Assembly (NCBI RefSeq): GCF_002646595.1
Contig: NZ_PDUD01000025.1
Coordinates: 186,001 to 250,000, forward strand
DNA length: 64,000 nt
Direction of reading: 5' to 3'
DNA from: Flavilitoribacter nigricans DSM 23189 = NBRC 102662
GTDB taxonomy: Bacteria; Bacteroidota; Bacteroidia; Chitinophagales; Saprospiraceae
The position numbers and the translations under genes are program-made. The notes below the pieces were generated by a model. That model saw nothing but the letters and a program-made list of their open reading frames with translations. It did no database searches and was not told the DNA's origin. This document shows, piece by piece, positions 8,444-17,092 of this stretch (its first letter is position 1; every line of letters begins with the position of its first letter).

Positions 8444-10075
8444 CTAATGTACCGCTATGGCTCCCAGGTCCGGTCGATCTCCATTCGGATTGCCTAGTAT
8501 GTCCGTTTCCGGCTGCAGCCCGATGTAGAGCCCGATAGTATCGTTAGTAAGCGGCTGGATGGGAATACCTTGACGATCGATGATGGCGGTATTGGCCGGT
8601 ATGTAGTCTGTGATATTTAAACCACCGGCATGGTGAAAGCCGGGATTCCCGATCTTCGGAGCTGTATCCTGGATGAGGACCTTTTCTGGCCAGTTGCCCG
8701 GACTCAGATACAGGTTGTTGGTAAAATTAACGTGGGTGATGCTGGAGGCCCCCTCTTTCTCCGGACGGTACTGATCACCCAGCACGGCCTGACTCGCACC
8801 GGCGATGTAAAAGATATTATTGGCGATCAGGATGCCACTAGCGGCTTTATCCACGGCGATCTTGGCCACGATATCCTGATTGACGTAGATCGTATTGTTG
8901 TAAAAGTAGCTGTTGAACGGGCCTTTGCGCGGATTCTTATTGCCCTGATAGCCGCTTAGCCAGAAGATCTTTCCCTCCTGAAATGCCCCTTCTTTTCCTT
9001 TCACGCGGTGTCCGTCGTTTACACTGATGTTGTAGCGGTATGCACAATTATAGTTGTTGCCCAGGATCTCACAGAAGCCTCCCGCATTGTTGGCGCTGAA
9101 GTTATACTGCACAATGACATTATTGCAGTTAAAATCAATGTGGCAACCAGCCGAATCTCCCGGCCCGTTGGCGTTCAGGAAATGGTTGCGTTCGATAATG
9201 ATCTCCGATGATCCCCAGGTCCAGAGGCCGCTACCCCGGCCCCATTTCCGGGAATCGTCCGGGCTGCCCGAATGGCTGACGTAATTATTCTTGATATGAC
9301 CGTCCACTACACCCGACATCTGGATACCGGGTCCGCCGGTGCGCAGAACCCGATTGTTGTAAAGCCGGATCCTACGGATACTTTTATCCCTTCCGGTGAA
9401 TTTTATGCCGGTATGGGCCACGTGCTCTACCATGCAGTCGGTAACCCGTATTTCGCTGAGTTCGGCCCCCTCCGTCCGGTTGATAAAACGGATGCCCCAG
9501 CCGTAGCTTTGACTGCCGTTGGCGGTGCGTACCTCGTCTTTCCCCCGGCTGATGCCCGGATCTTCGTAAAATACGTTCCGGATATCCAGATGGTGCAGGC
9601 TAATATTGCGGTAGTCGCCGGGAGTTTGCGGACGCACCAGTACCCCGCACCGCATATCCGAATCCGCTAAGGGACCGCCCCCGTCGGCCTCAATGATCAG
9701 GTCGCGTACCACAATGTGGCCGGCATCAATGAGGAGAATGCCGTTGGCCTGACCACGGGCGTCAATTCGGGCCCTCGGATCTTCCAGCGCATTGCCAACG
9801 GTATAACTGCTGATCACGATCGGTGCGTTCTCCGTCCCTTTTACCGACTGCAGGACAATAGTACCCGGAAAGGTATATCCCGCCGCCAGAAGTATGCTGT
9901 CCCCCGGACTTAGGTCGAGATCCTGGAGTTGGGCCAGGCTTTGGAAGGGATACAGCAAATTGGTACCGGTATTATCCTCCCGGCCGAGCTCCGGATGTAC
10001 ATAGTAATTGGTTGCCCAACTGCTTGTACAGGATAGCAAGATGGCGACAGCAAAGAAAAATAGTTTATTGTTCAT
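8444..10075 (-). CDS. Secreted parallel beta-helix protein, putative polysaccharide lyase or hydrolase
   Basis: 543 residues with a signal peptide (MNNKLFFFAVAILLSCTSSWA). A classic beta-helix entry follows: YYVHPELGREDNTGT... LYPFQSLAQLQDL..LSPGDSILLAAGYTFPG. Then come repeated turns such as GIRFINRTEGAELSEIRVTDC, HTGIKFTGRDKSIRRIRLYNNR, GPGIQMSGVVDGHIKNNYVSH and IIIERNHFL, the pattern of right-handed beta-helix lyases and some hydrolases. The exact CAZyme family cannot be assigned by eye. It is the last gene of the susC-susD-sulfatase operon, 7 bases after the sulfatase, so it probably cuts the same sulfated glycan in the periplasm or at the surface. Confidence 0.8.
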   Translation of the reverse strand: MNNKLFFFAVAILLSCTSSWATNYYVHPELGREDNTGTNLLYPFQSLAQLQDLDLSPGDSILLAAGYTFPGTIVLQSVKGTENAPIVISSYTVGNALEDPRARIDARGQANGILLIDAGHIVVRDLIIEADGGGPLADSDMRCGVLVRPQTPGDYRNISLHHLDIRNVFYEDPGISRGKDEVRTANGSQSYGWGIRFINRTEGAELSEIRVTDCMVEHVAHTGIKFTGRDKSIRRIRLYNNRVLRTGGPGIQMSGVVDGHIKNNYVSHSGSPDDSRKWGRGSGLWTWGSSEIIIERNHFLNANGPGDSAGCHIDFNCNNVIVQYNFSANNAGGFCEILGNNYNCAYRYNISVNDGHRVKGKEGAFQEGKIFWLSGYQGNKNPRKGPFNSYFYNNTIYVNQDIVAKIAVDKAASGILIANNIFYIAGASQAVLGDQYRPEKEGASSITHVNFTNNLYLSPGNWPEKVLIQDTAPKIGNPGFHHAGGLNITDYIPANTAIIDRQGIPIQPLTNDTIGLYIGLQPETDILGNPNGDRPDLGAIAVH

Positions 10076-10082
10076 AATGTTT

Positions 10083-11645
10083 TCATTTCATCGCCATGTC
10101 CGGCCGCTTGGCTCTCGCTTCGATCTCCTGGATCTTGGCTTCCATGGCCTGGATACGTTCCGGAAATTGATCCGCCAGATTATTAGTCTCACCGGGATCA
10201 TCCTGGAGTTGGTAGAGTTGAGGTTCTACCCGGAATCCGCCTTCAATGCCTTTTTCGGTGATCCAGGCGGGATCGTTCTTGCCAAAGGGGCGAATGTACT
10301 TCCAGTTACCTTCCCGCAGGGAGATGGTCAGGGATTCTTCGACCAGCATTTCCCGGCCGCTTTGGGCTTTTCCGAGTAGCACCGGCAGATGGTCTTTACT
10401 ATCGATAGCTTCTTCCCGGCTCAGTTGTTGCCCGGCCAGGCCCGCAAGGGAAGCGTAGATGTCGATCTGCCCGAAGAGGGCATTGCTGGTCCCGGCTTTG
10501 ATCGTGCCCGGCCAGTAGGCGATCATGGGTACCCGGGTGCCGGCTTCGTAGGCACTGTATTTTCCGCCGCGATAGGGGCCGGCCGGTTGATGGTCGCCCA
10601 GCAATTCAACAGCCTGATCTTCGTAGCCGTCATTAAGTACGGGGCCGTTATCGCTGGTGAACAGAATAATGGTGTTTTCGCTTAGCCCCAGAGCGTCGAG
10701 TTTTTTAATGATCTGTCCGGTCATCCAGTCGGTCTGAACGATGGCATCTCCCCGCGGGCCCATGCTGCTTTTTCCCACAAAACGGGGATTAGGTAAACGG
10801 GGTACGTGAATGTCGTGGAAGGAGTAGTATAGGAAAAACGGTTGATCGCGGTTTTCCGCTATAAAATTACCGGCTTTGCCATTCAGTATATCCGGAAATT
10901 CTTCATCGGTCCACAGGGCAGATTCTCCACCTTCCATGTAGCCGATCCGGCTTATTCCGTTCACTATGGTCTTGTTGTGCTGGGGGTCTGCGACCATGCG
11001 GCGCAATTCCGGATGGGTATCCCCGGTGGGGCGATCACCGACCGGTTGGCGGTAACTCACGGTGATCGGGTCATCGGCATTGAGATTGACTACACGGTGA
11101 TTTTCGACGTATACCGAGGGCACGCGATCTCCGGTAGAGGGGATCAGAAAGGAATAGTCAAAGCCCAGTTCGAGTGGTCCGGGTTTAATGGCCTGGTTCC
11201 AGTCGAGAAAACCGTCGCCGAGCCCCAGGTGCCATTTCCCGACTACTCCGGTGGTATAGCCTGCTCCTTTGAGCATACCGGCCAGGGTAGAGGTTGCCGT
11301 ATCGATCAGCAGCGGAGCATTACCCGGCAGCACGGCGGCTTCCTTGCGGAAAGCGTAGCGACCCGTCAGGAGTGCATAGCGGGACGGCGTACAGGTGGCG
11401 GCGGAGCAATGCGCATCGGTAAATCTCAATCCGTTCTGCGCCAGAAAATCAATATTGGGAGTAGACACTCCACTGGCGCCGTAGGCACCAACATCGCCGT
11501 ATCCCAGATCATCTACATAGATCAGCACGATGTTGGGCAGTGGTTCCGATCCACTACTGCTTTCAGGGGGAGCTTGCCCACAGGCAAAGAACAGGCAAAT
11601 GGCCCCGATGACCGGGAGCACACAAAAAACTTTTTTTCCGGACAT
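10083..11645 (-). CDS. Sulfatase lipoprotein, formylglycine type
   Basis: 520-residue arylsulfatase-like enzyme that removes sulfate esters, probably from polysaccharide. The lipobox LFFAC puts the lipid-anchored Cys at 22. NIVLIYVDDLGYGDVGAYG carries the metal-binding Asp pair (D45, D46). The active-site motif C-T-P-S-R (C85-R89) is followed by LLTGR; C85 should be converted to formylglycine. GKWHLG, FTSDNGP and the C-terminal LYQLQDDPGETNNLA are family features. It lies after susD and before the beta-helix gene. No formylglycine-generating enzyme is in the window. Confidence 0.95.
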   Translation of the reverse strand: MSGKKVFCVLPVIGAICLFFACGQAPPESSSGSEPLPNIVLIYVDDLGYGDVGAYGASGVSTPNIDFLAQNGLRFTDAHCSAATCTPSRYALLTGRYAFRKEAAVLPGNAPLLIDTATSTLAGMLKGAGYTTGVVGKWHLGLGDGFLDWNQAIKPGPLELGFDYSFLIPSTGDRVPSVYVENHRVVNLNADDPITVSYRQPVGDRPTGDTHPELRRMVADPQHNKTIVNGISRIGYMEGGESALWTDEEFPDILNGKAGNFIAENRDQPFFLYYSFHDIHVPRLPNPRFVGKSSMGPRGDAIVQTDWMTGQIIKKLDALGLSENTIILFTSDNGPVLNDGYEDQAVELLGDHQPAGPYRGGKYSAYEAGTRVPMIAYWPGTIKAGTSNALFGQIDIYASLAGLAGQQLSREEAIDSKDHLPVLLGKAQSGREMLVEESLTISLREGNWKYIRPFGKNDPAWITEKGIEGGFRVEPQLYQLQDDPGETNNLADQFPERIQAMEAKIQEIEARAKRPDMAMK

Positions 11646-11746
11646 GATAAGTTGGATTTGGCTGTCCGCACCCCGGACACCGGAGGCATCAACGGAAGGC
11701 TACAGCTCGTCTTGGTTTTGTTTGTACGTATCGGAAGGAGGTTAAA

Positions 11747-11777
11747 GAGCCGGGAAAGCGTTAGCCTTCCCGGGCTC
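11747..11777. terminator. Hairpin between susD and the sulfatase
   Basis: GAGCCGGGAA (from 11747) pairs with TTCCCGGGCTC (to 11777) with one bulged C, inside the 227-base susD-sulfatase gap. Only a short T-run follows on the minus strand, so it may give partial termination. That would yield more SusC/SusD than downstream enzymes. This is inference. Confidence 0.4.
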
Positions 11778-11872
11778 TGAAGCCTGCTGTGGCTTACGAA
11801 GCAATTAATCTCCACCGGGCATCGGCAGATAAAATTTTACCGGATGATCCCCGAAGCCCGCTGGATCGTTGA

Positions 11873-13648
11873 TCAATACCCTGGATTTTCCGCCAGGTTC
11901 GGATTATCTGCGATCCGGCCCAGCCCCAGTGCGTAGTAATAATTTCTTTCCGGATGGGTTCTTACCCGGCCCCGGTCACCATCGGCGATCTCGGCGTAAT
12001 ACATGCCGGTATCGTAGTCGTAATCCCAGTGGAAGCGGTGTTTCACTTTTTGATCCAGTTCTTCCACCGCGATCCGCCATCTCCGCAGATCCCAGAAGAC
12101 GTGGTCTTCAAAAGCCAGTTCAACCCGGCGTTCCTGCCGGATACGCTCCTCGGTGATATCCATGATCGGGGGCATACCGGCCCGGTCCCGGATCTCATCG
12201 TTCAGGATCGTAGCCATATCTCCGTTGGGGTCACCCAGGTAGAAAGCCGCTTCAATGTAGTTGAGCATGATCTCTCCCAGACGGAATTCGTACAGATCGG
12301 TGCTGGAGCCCAAACCGGTATCTGCCAGGTTCTCGTCCAGGCGTTTGCGGATCTGTAAACTGGTAACGGCAGCGTTGCGATTCCGGGCGGCTCCCGCCCC
12401 GGGCCAGTCATCGGAACCGGGAATAATGAAGCCGGTGGCTGTAGAGTATTTGCGCTCTCCGTTCGCGTCGGTGTAATAGGTGCCGCGGTGGTAATAAGCT
12501 CTGGTGCCGCGCCAGGGCATCCCCGGATAGGAAATAGATGCCCGCATTCTCGGGTCCCGTTGGCCGAAGAACCAATCGGGATCGATGGGCGTTTCTCCGT
12601 CGTATATCGAACGGTCTACCATCCCGGAACTACCGTCTACAAAATCAAACAGCTCCAGTTTTTCCAGATAGACGGGGAAATTGGAATTCCAGCCGAAACC
12701 GAAACCATCCGGGTGGGCGAAATTGTCCCAGCGGTGTTGTTTACCGGTCTCCACATCGTAGATCTCCGCGAAGATCACTTCCGGGTTATCGGTATCGTCA
12801 ACAAACAGATCGGTGAAATTCTGGACCGGATCTTCTTTTTCCCGGTACAGGGAGAATGGGCCTTCTTCAATAATCGTCCGGGAAGCGTCCAGCGATTGCT
12901 GGTAATAGCCGGTGGCGTCGGAAGCGGGAAAGCCAAGCAGGCCATTCAGTTGTTCCGTGCCGAACTGCGCAATACTCGCGGCGTACAACATTGCCCGGCT
13001 TTTTAGGGAAAGAGCCGTCCACCGGTCAACCCGGCCGTTCAGGTCGGCCTGATCCGGGAGAATAGCCGCGATCTCGTCCATTTCCGAACCGATGAAATCG
13101 TAAACTTCTTTTTCAGAATTCCGGGCTACGAATAATTCGGCTTCCGAAGCGTCGATCGGCAGGGCCCGGGTCACAATGGGTACCCCACCGTAGCGTTTAG
13201 CCATTTCGAAGTAAGCGAAGGCCCGGATAAAGCGAGCTTCCGCAACGCGCACGTTCACATAGTCCCGGTCCAGCGTTGCGGATTGCGGCAATTTTTCAAT
13301 AAACACATTGCACTGACGGATGTGATTGTACGGCCAGTAGGAAAGGATCCCCGCACCGTTCTCATCGAATACCGGACCAACTACCTGACCGAAGGGCCCC
13401 TGCCAGGGCGCAAAGTTGCGGCTCTCACCGCCGAAAGCATTGATCAGGTTGATGTTCAGGTTGCTTTGCCCACCTTCCTCAAAAAAGTTGGCATCGGCGT
13501 ACAATTCCGCCAGATAGGCATTGGCGAGGGATGCATCCTCGAAGACCAGGTCTTCCGAAATTATGGTACTGGGCTCGAGATCGAAAGCATTCTCACAAGC
13601 GGTACTCCACACCAGGAAGCACAGCAAGATGAATTTTATATTTTTCAT
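11873..13648 (-). CDS. SusD/RagB-family glycan-binding lipoprotein
   Basis: 591 residues. The signal peptide has the lipobox VWSTAC (C18). The N-terminal SusD pattern is ENAFDLEPSTIISEDLVFEDASLANAYLAELYAD. TPR-like helices carry RFIRAFAYFEMAKRYGGVPIVTRAL (about residues 138-162), and the RagB/SusD C-terminus includes RIRQERRVELAFEDHVFWDLRRW. SusD proteins sit on the outer surface and lid the SusC channel, capturing oligosaccharide. It starts 57 bases after the SusC gene in the same operon. Substrate is unknown; the sulfatases next to it suggest a sulfated glycan. Confidence 0.97.
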   Translation of the reverse strand: MKNIKFILLCFLVWSTACENAFDLEPSTIISEDLVFEDASLANAYLAELYADANFFEEGGQSNLNINLINAFGGESRNFAPWQGPFGQVVGPVFDENGAGILSYWPYNHIRQCNVFIEKLPQSATLDRDYVNVRVAEARFIRAFAYFEMAKRYGGVPIVTRALPIDASEAELFVARNSEKEVYDFIGSEMDEIAAILPDQADLNGRVDRWTALSLKSRAMLYAASIAQFGTEQLNGLLGFPASDATGYYQQSLDASRTIIEEGPFSLYREKEDPVQNFTDLFVDDTDNPEVIFAEIYDVETGKQHRWDNFAHPDGFGFGWNSNFPVYLEKLELFDFVDGSSGMVDRSIYDGETPIDPDWFFGQRDPRMRASISYPGMPWRGTRAYYHRGTYYTDANGERKYSTATGFIIPGSDDWPGAGAARNRNAAVTSLQIRKRLDENLADTGLGSSTDLYEFRLGEIMLNYIEAAFYLGDPNGDMATILNDEIRDRAGMPPIMDITEERIRQERRVELAFEDHVFWDLRRWRIAVEELDQKVKHRFHWDYDYDTGMYYAEIADGDRGRVRTHPERNYYYALGLGRIADNPNLAENPGY

Positions 13649-13705
13649 TAGTTATTTTTTTGATCAATAGTCGTGGTTCACGATAGGTCAAGACTATTCA
13701 GCTGC

Positions 13706-16700
13706 TTAAAAAGTAATTCTCAGTCCACCGGTGAAATTCCGGGTAATAGGAATATTCCTGGATGGATTGCCCGCCGTGGCTTCCTCGGGGTCGAAGGAGT
13801 TTTTGAAAATGCCTAGGCTGGAAACGGTGAACAGGTTCAGACCCGCCGCGTATAACTGCACATTACTGATCCCTACCCGGGAAGTAACACCCGTCGGCAG
13901 ATTGTAGTAAATGTTCACATTCTTCAGCCGCAGGTAGGTCACGTCCCGGCGGAAGATGTCATTATTCCGGCTGTTATTAGCGCCCGGAGAGGTCGTGGCT
14001 GCGGGGAGGGCCGCGTTGGGATTGATGTTGACCGTCGGATCATTGGGATCCGGCTGCCAGCGCAGGTCCCGGTGGTAGACCAGCGGCGTGGAGAAGTTGC
14101 TGAACATGGTCTGCGCGTTCCCACTGATGCGGATACTGAAGCGGGAAGCTCCCTGCAACAGTGTACTGATACCGAAATTCTTATAGGTGAACCCTAAGCT
14201 GAGGCCGTAGACCAGTTCGGGATTACCGTCGGCAAATGCGATCACTTCCTGGTCGCGGAAATCGATCACACCGTCGCCATTCTGGTCGATGTATTTGATA
14301 TCACCCGGGCGAAGCGTTGAGTTACCGGCCTGGTCCTGATCGATCGGGTGGCCGTCAATTTCTTCCTGACTCATAAAAATACCGTCGGTAGCGTAGCCGA
14401 AATTGCGGTTGACCCACTGACCGGAACGGCCGTTGATACGGAGCTGATCCGGATCGTCAAAATCTTCCTGATCGAATACATCTCCCCATTTGGCACGGGC
14501 GAAGGTGAAGTTGGGCGAAATGGTAAGTCGCGCTTCCCCGATCCTTTGCTGGTAAGCGACCATCATCTCGATACCGCGGTTGTTGCGGGAGTTGAGGTTC
14601 ACCAGCGGCAGGTTGGCACCGAAGGTACTGGGGATATCCCGCAGGTTCTGTCCAAGCAGGCCTTCGCGATTCCGGTAAAATACATCGGCTTCTACCCGCA
14701 ACCGGCCTTCGAGGAAAGACGCCTCCAATCCGAAATTGTAAAGCGTGATCTCCTCCCAGGTGAGAGCCGGATTGGCTAGCCCCAGGGTACTGATCCTCGG
14801 CTGACTGGCATTGTTCCCCAGGATGTAAATACCACCCTGCTGGTAACCGGTAAGGTAATCGAAACCATTCAAACCGTTGGCCGAATCGTCTCCGAGTTGT
14901 GAATAGGAAGCACGCACTTTCAGGTTGTCAAACAGGTTGGACCCGGCCATGAAAGGCTCGCGGGAAATGACCCAACCGGCAGAGAAGCTCGGGAAATATC
15001 CCCAACGGGTCTGCGGCGCAAATAGTACGTTGCCGTCGGCCCGGAAAGCTGCTTCAAAAAGATAACGGTTCTTAAAGGAGTAATTCAAACGTCCGACCAC
15101 ACTCTTACGACCGATATCGGCAAAGGAGCCACCATTAGCAAACTGAAAGTCCTGCGAGCCGGTGAACAACTCGGGAATAGCCGTGGTCAAAAGATCGTTC
15201 CGCTGGGCGGATACACTACTTTCCTTCCGGGTGATCTGCTCGGCCAGGGCCAGGAATTTGAAGTCGTGATCGCCAAAGTTCCGGTTGTATTCCAGCGCAA
15301 TCAATGGATAGATCTGCTGTCTTCTGAACTGGTAGTCAGAGACCGTACTCACGGCTCCGCTGGTACCCTGACTGATGTAGGCTCCGGATGAAGGCTCATA
15401 GTCAAATACTTCAAACGGTTTTCTGAACGTCTTAATGGATTGCTGGAGCAATTCGGTGTTGATCTCCGTTCTCAGTCTCATCCCTTCAATGAACGGGATT
15501 TTGTAGGACAGTCCCAATTTGCCACGGAAGGTATCATCCCTTCTGTCCCGGAAACCGACGATATCGCGAGTAGAGAGGGCAATCGGCTGTCTTTGCAGAA
15601 AACCCGACCACGCCAGAAAATCCGGATCCGGTAATTCGGTCGGCTCGGTCGACTGGGCGGTCCCTAATTCGTTAAAGATGGTGTTGACGTCTCCTGCGGC
15701 CCGGTCCCGGTTATCAACCCGGTAGGAAAGGTCGATCTGAAAGCTCAGGTTCTCATTGACGCTAACATCAATATTTGACCGGGCGTTAAACCGGTTGTAA
15801 TCGTAGTCTCTACTGCGGAAATAGCTTTCCTGCTGGGTATAGCCCACGGAGGTGAAATATCGGACGTGATCCGATCCGCCGGAGGCTTTGAGACTATGCT
15901 GTTGCATGGGTGCAAAGTTGTCGATCAGTGCATTTCGCCAGTCGCCTCCCTCGTATCCTGGGGCACCGACGCGATAATTCTCCACATCTTCCGCGGTAAA
16001 AGTAGCATCGGCATCACCGGTATCCAGTAGATCCGCTTCCCGCATCAATTGGGCCAGATCGGCCGCTCCGACCGGTTCGAGGAAAGAAGTGGCTTCCTGC
16101 ACGGTAAAACTTCCGTCGTAGGATAGCTGAGGAGGTCCGGCTTTACCACGTTTGGTCGTCACCAGGATCACCCCGTTACCGGCCCGGGATCCGTAGACTG
16201 CGGCCGAAGCATCCTTGAGAACGGAAATACTTTCAATATCGTTCGGGTCAATACGGTCCAGTCCGCCACTGACCTGTACTCCGTCCACGAGCACCAGCGG
16301 TTCGCCGGCGAAACCCCGGATCCGGATGGTGGTGGCATCACTTCCCGGAAGGCCGGAAGACTGGTTGGTGATCACGCCGGGAAAACGACCGGTCAGCAGA
16401 CCGGAGGTACTGGCCACCGGTACGGCCGTTAATTCTTCGGTGCCGATGGTGGCTACCGAGCCGGTAAGGTTGATTTTCTTTTCGGTACCGTATCCGATCA
16501 CCACTACTTCGTCCAGCACGGCGCCTTCAACCATCGTGACGTTGATCACACTTTGGTTATTTACCGCTAGTTGCTGAGCTTGATAACCGGTATAGCTGAT
16601 GGCCAGTTGAGCATCAGCTCCAACCTGCAGCGAGTAGTTGCCGTCCAGGTCCGTGACGGTACCGTTGGAGGTGCCGACCTCCAATACGTTTACTCCGATC

Positions 16701-16819
16701 AGGGGCGTGCCGGCTTCGTCACTCACCTGCCCGGTCACCCGTTGTTGCGCGAAGGCGGCGGAAGTGAGCAACAGCCCGACCAGCAGCAGCAGGTGTTTTA
16801 AGTTGTTAAATTGCTTCAT
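13706..16819 (-). CDS. SusC/RagA-family TonB-dependent outer membrane transporter
   Basis: 1037 residues. Signal peptide to about residue 24 (LLTSAAFA). Carboxypeptidase-regulatory-like domain at about 25-105 (RVTGQVSDEAGTPLIGVNVLEVGTSNGTVTDLDGNYSL). TonB box and linker LDEVVVIGYGTEKKINLTGSV. Plug domain at about 120-225 (RIRGFAGEPLVLVDGVQVSGGLDRIDPNDIESISVLKDASAAVYGSRAGNGVILVTTK in part). Then a beta-barrel ending with GLRITF. It imports oligosaccharides with SusD. It is first gene of the minus-strand operon susC-susD-sulfatase-beta-helix, and the 273 bases upstream hold its control region. Confidence 0.98.
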   Translation of the reverse strand: MKQFNNLKHLLLLVGLLLTSAAFAQQRVTGQVSDEAGTPLIGVNVLEVGTSNGTVTDLDGNYSLQVGADAQLAISYTGYQAQQLAVNNQSVINVTMVEGAVLDEVVVIGYGTEKKINLTGSVATIGTEELTAVPVASTSGLLTGRFPGVITNQSSGLPGSDATTIRIRGFAGEPLVLVDGVQVSGGLDRIDPNDIESISVLKDASAAVYGSRAGNGVILVTTKRGKAGPPQLSYDGSFTVQEATSFLEPVGAADLAQLMREADLLDTGDADATFTAEDVENYRVGAPGYEGGDWRNALIDNFAPMQQHSLKASGGSDHVRYFTSVGYTQQESYFRSRDYDYNRFNARSNIDVSVNENLSFQIDLSYRVDNRDRAAGDVNTIFNELGTAQSTEPTELPDPDFLAWSGFLQRQPIALSTRDIVGFRDRRDDTFRGKLGLSYKIPFIEGMRLRTEINTELLQQSIKTFRKPFEVFDYEPSSGAYISQGTSGAVSTVSDYQFRRQQIYPLIALEYNRNFGDHDFKFLALAEQITRKESSVSAQRNDLLTTAIPELFTGSQDFQFANGGSFADIGRKSVVGRLNYSFKNRYLFEAAFRADGNVLFAPQTRWGYFPSFSAGWVISREPFMAGSNLFDNLKVRASYSQLGDDSANGLNGFDYLTGYQQGGIYILGNNASQPRISTLGLANPALTWEEITLYNFGLEASFLEGRLRVEADVFYRNREGLLGQNLRDIPSTFGANLPLVNLNSRNNRGIEMMVAYQQRIGEARLTISPNFTFARAKWGDVFDQEDFDDPDQLRINGRSGQWVNRNFGYATDGIFMSQEEIDGHPIDQDQAGNSTLRPGDIKYIDQNGDGVIDFRDQEVIAFADGNPELVYGLSLGFTYKNFGISTLLQGASRFSIRISGNAQTMFSNFSTPLVYHRDLRWQPDPNDPTVNINPNAALPAATTSPGANNSRNNDIFRRDVTYLRLKNVNIYYNLPTGVTSRVGISNVQLYAAGLNLFTVSSLGIFKNSFDPEEATAGNPSRNIPITRNFTGGLRITF

Positions 16820-16890
16820 AATCCAGAACTTTTGATTGTGTAAAATGATGTCCTTGCTTCATTTCATAAGCGATGAAACAAGTTGGGTTC

Positions 16891-16905
16891 CAAAATTTAA
16901 TTTTG
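16891..16905. promoter_or_regulatory. Palindrome upstream of the susC-like gene
   Basis: CAAAATTTAATTTTG is a perfect 6-base inverted repeat around TTA, 72 bases before the SusC start, in an AT-rich stretch of the 273-base spacer between the regulator gene and susC. On the minus strand it reads TTAAATTTTG, close to a -7 box. It may be an operator or part of the promoter; no direct evidence. Confidence 0.35.
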
Positions 16906-17092
16906 ATCCTAGGGTAAAATTGCGAATAAAAAGGAGGGGAGGGCGGTGAGAAAGAGGTCAAATGGGCGGGGTAAATGGTTCAGAACCGCTTTTTTGCCCC
17001 GTTTCCCGCAATAAGTGAAGCAATCTCGCAAGGCAATAGCCCAGCCGGGGTAGACCGAGGCCTACCCCTGACAAAGCGTGGATATAGTGGGT

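Noticed and set aside
10842-11780. A 312-codon plus-strand frame opposite the sulfatase
   Set aside because: Antisense shadow of a clear sulfatase; no protein-like features.
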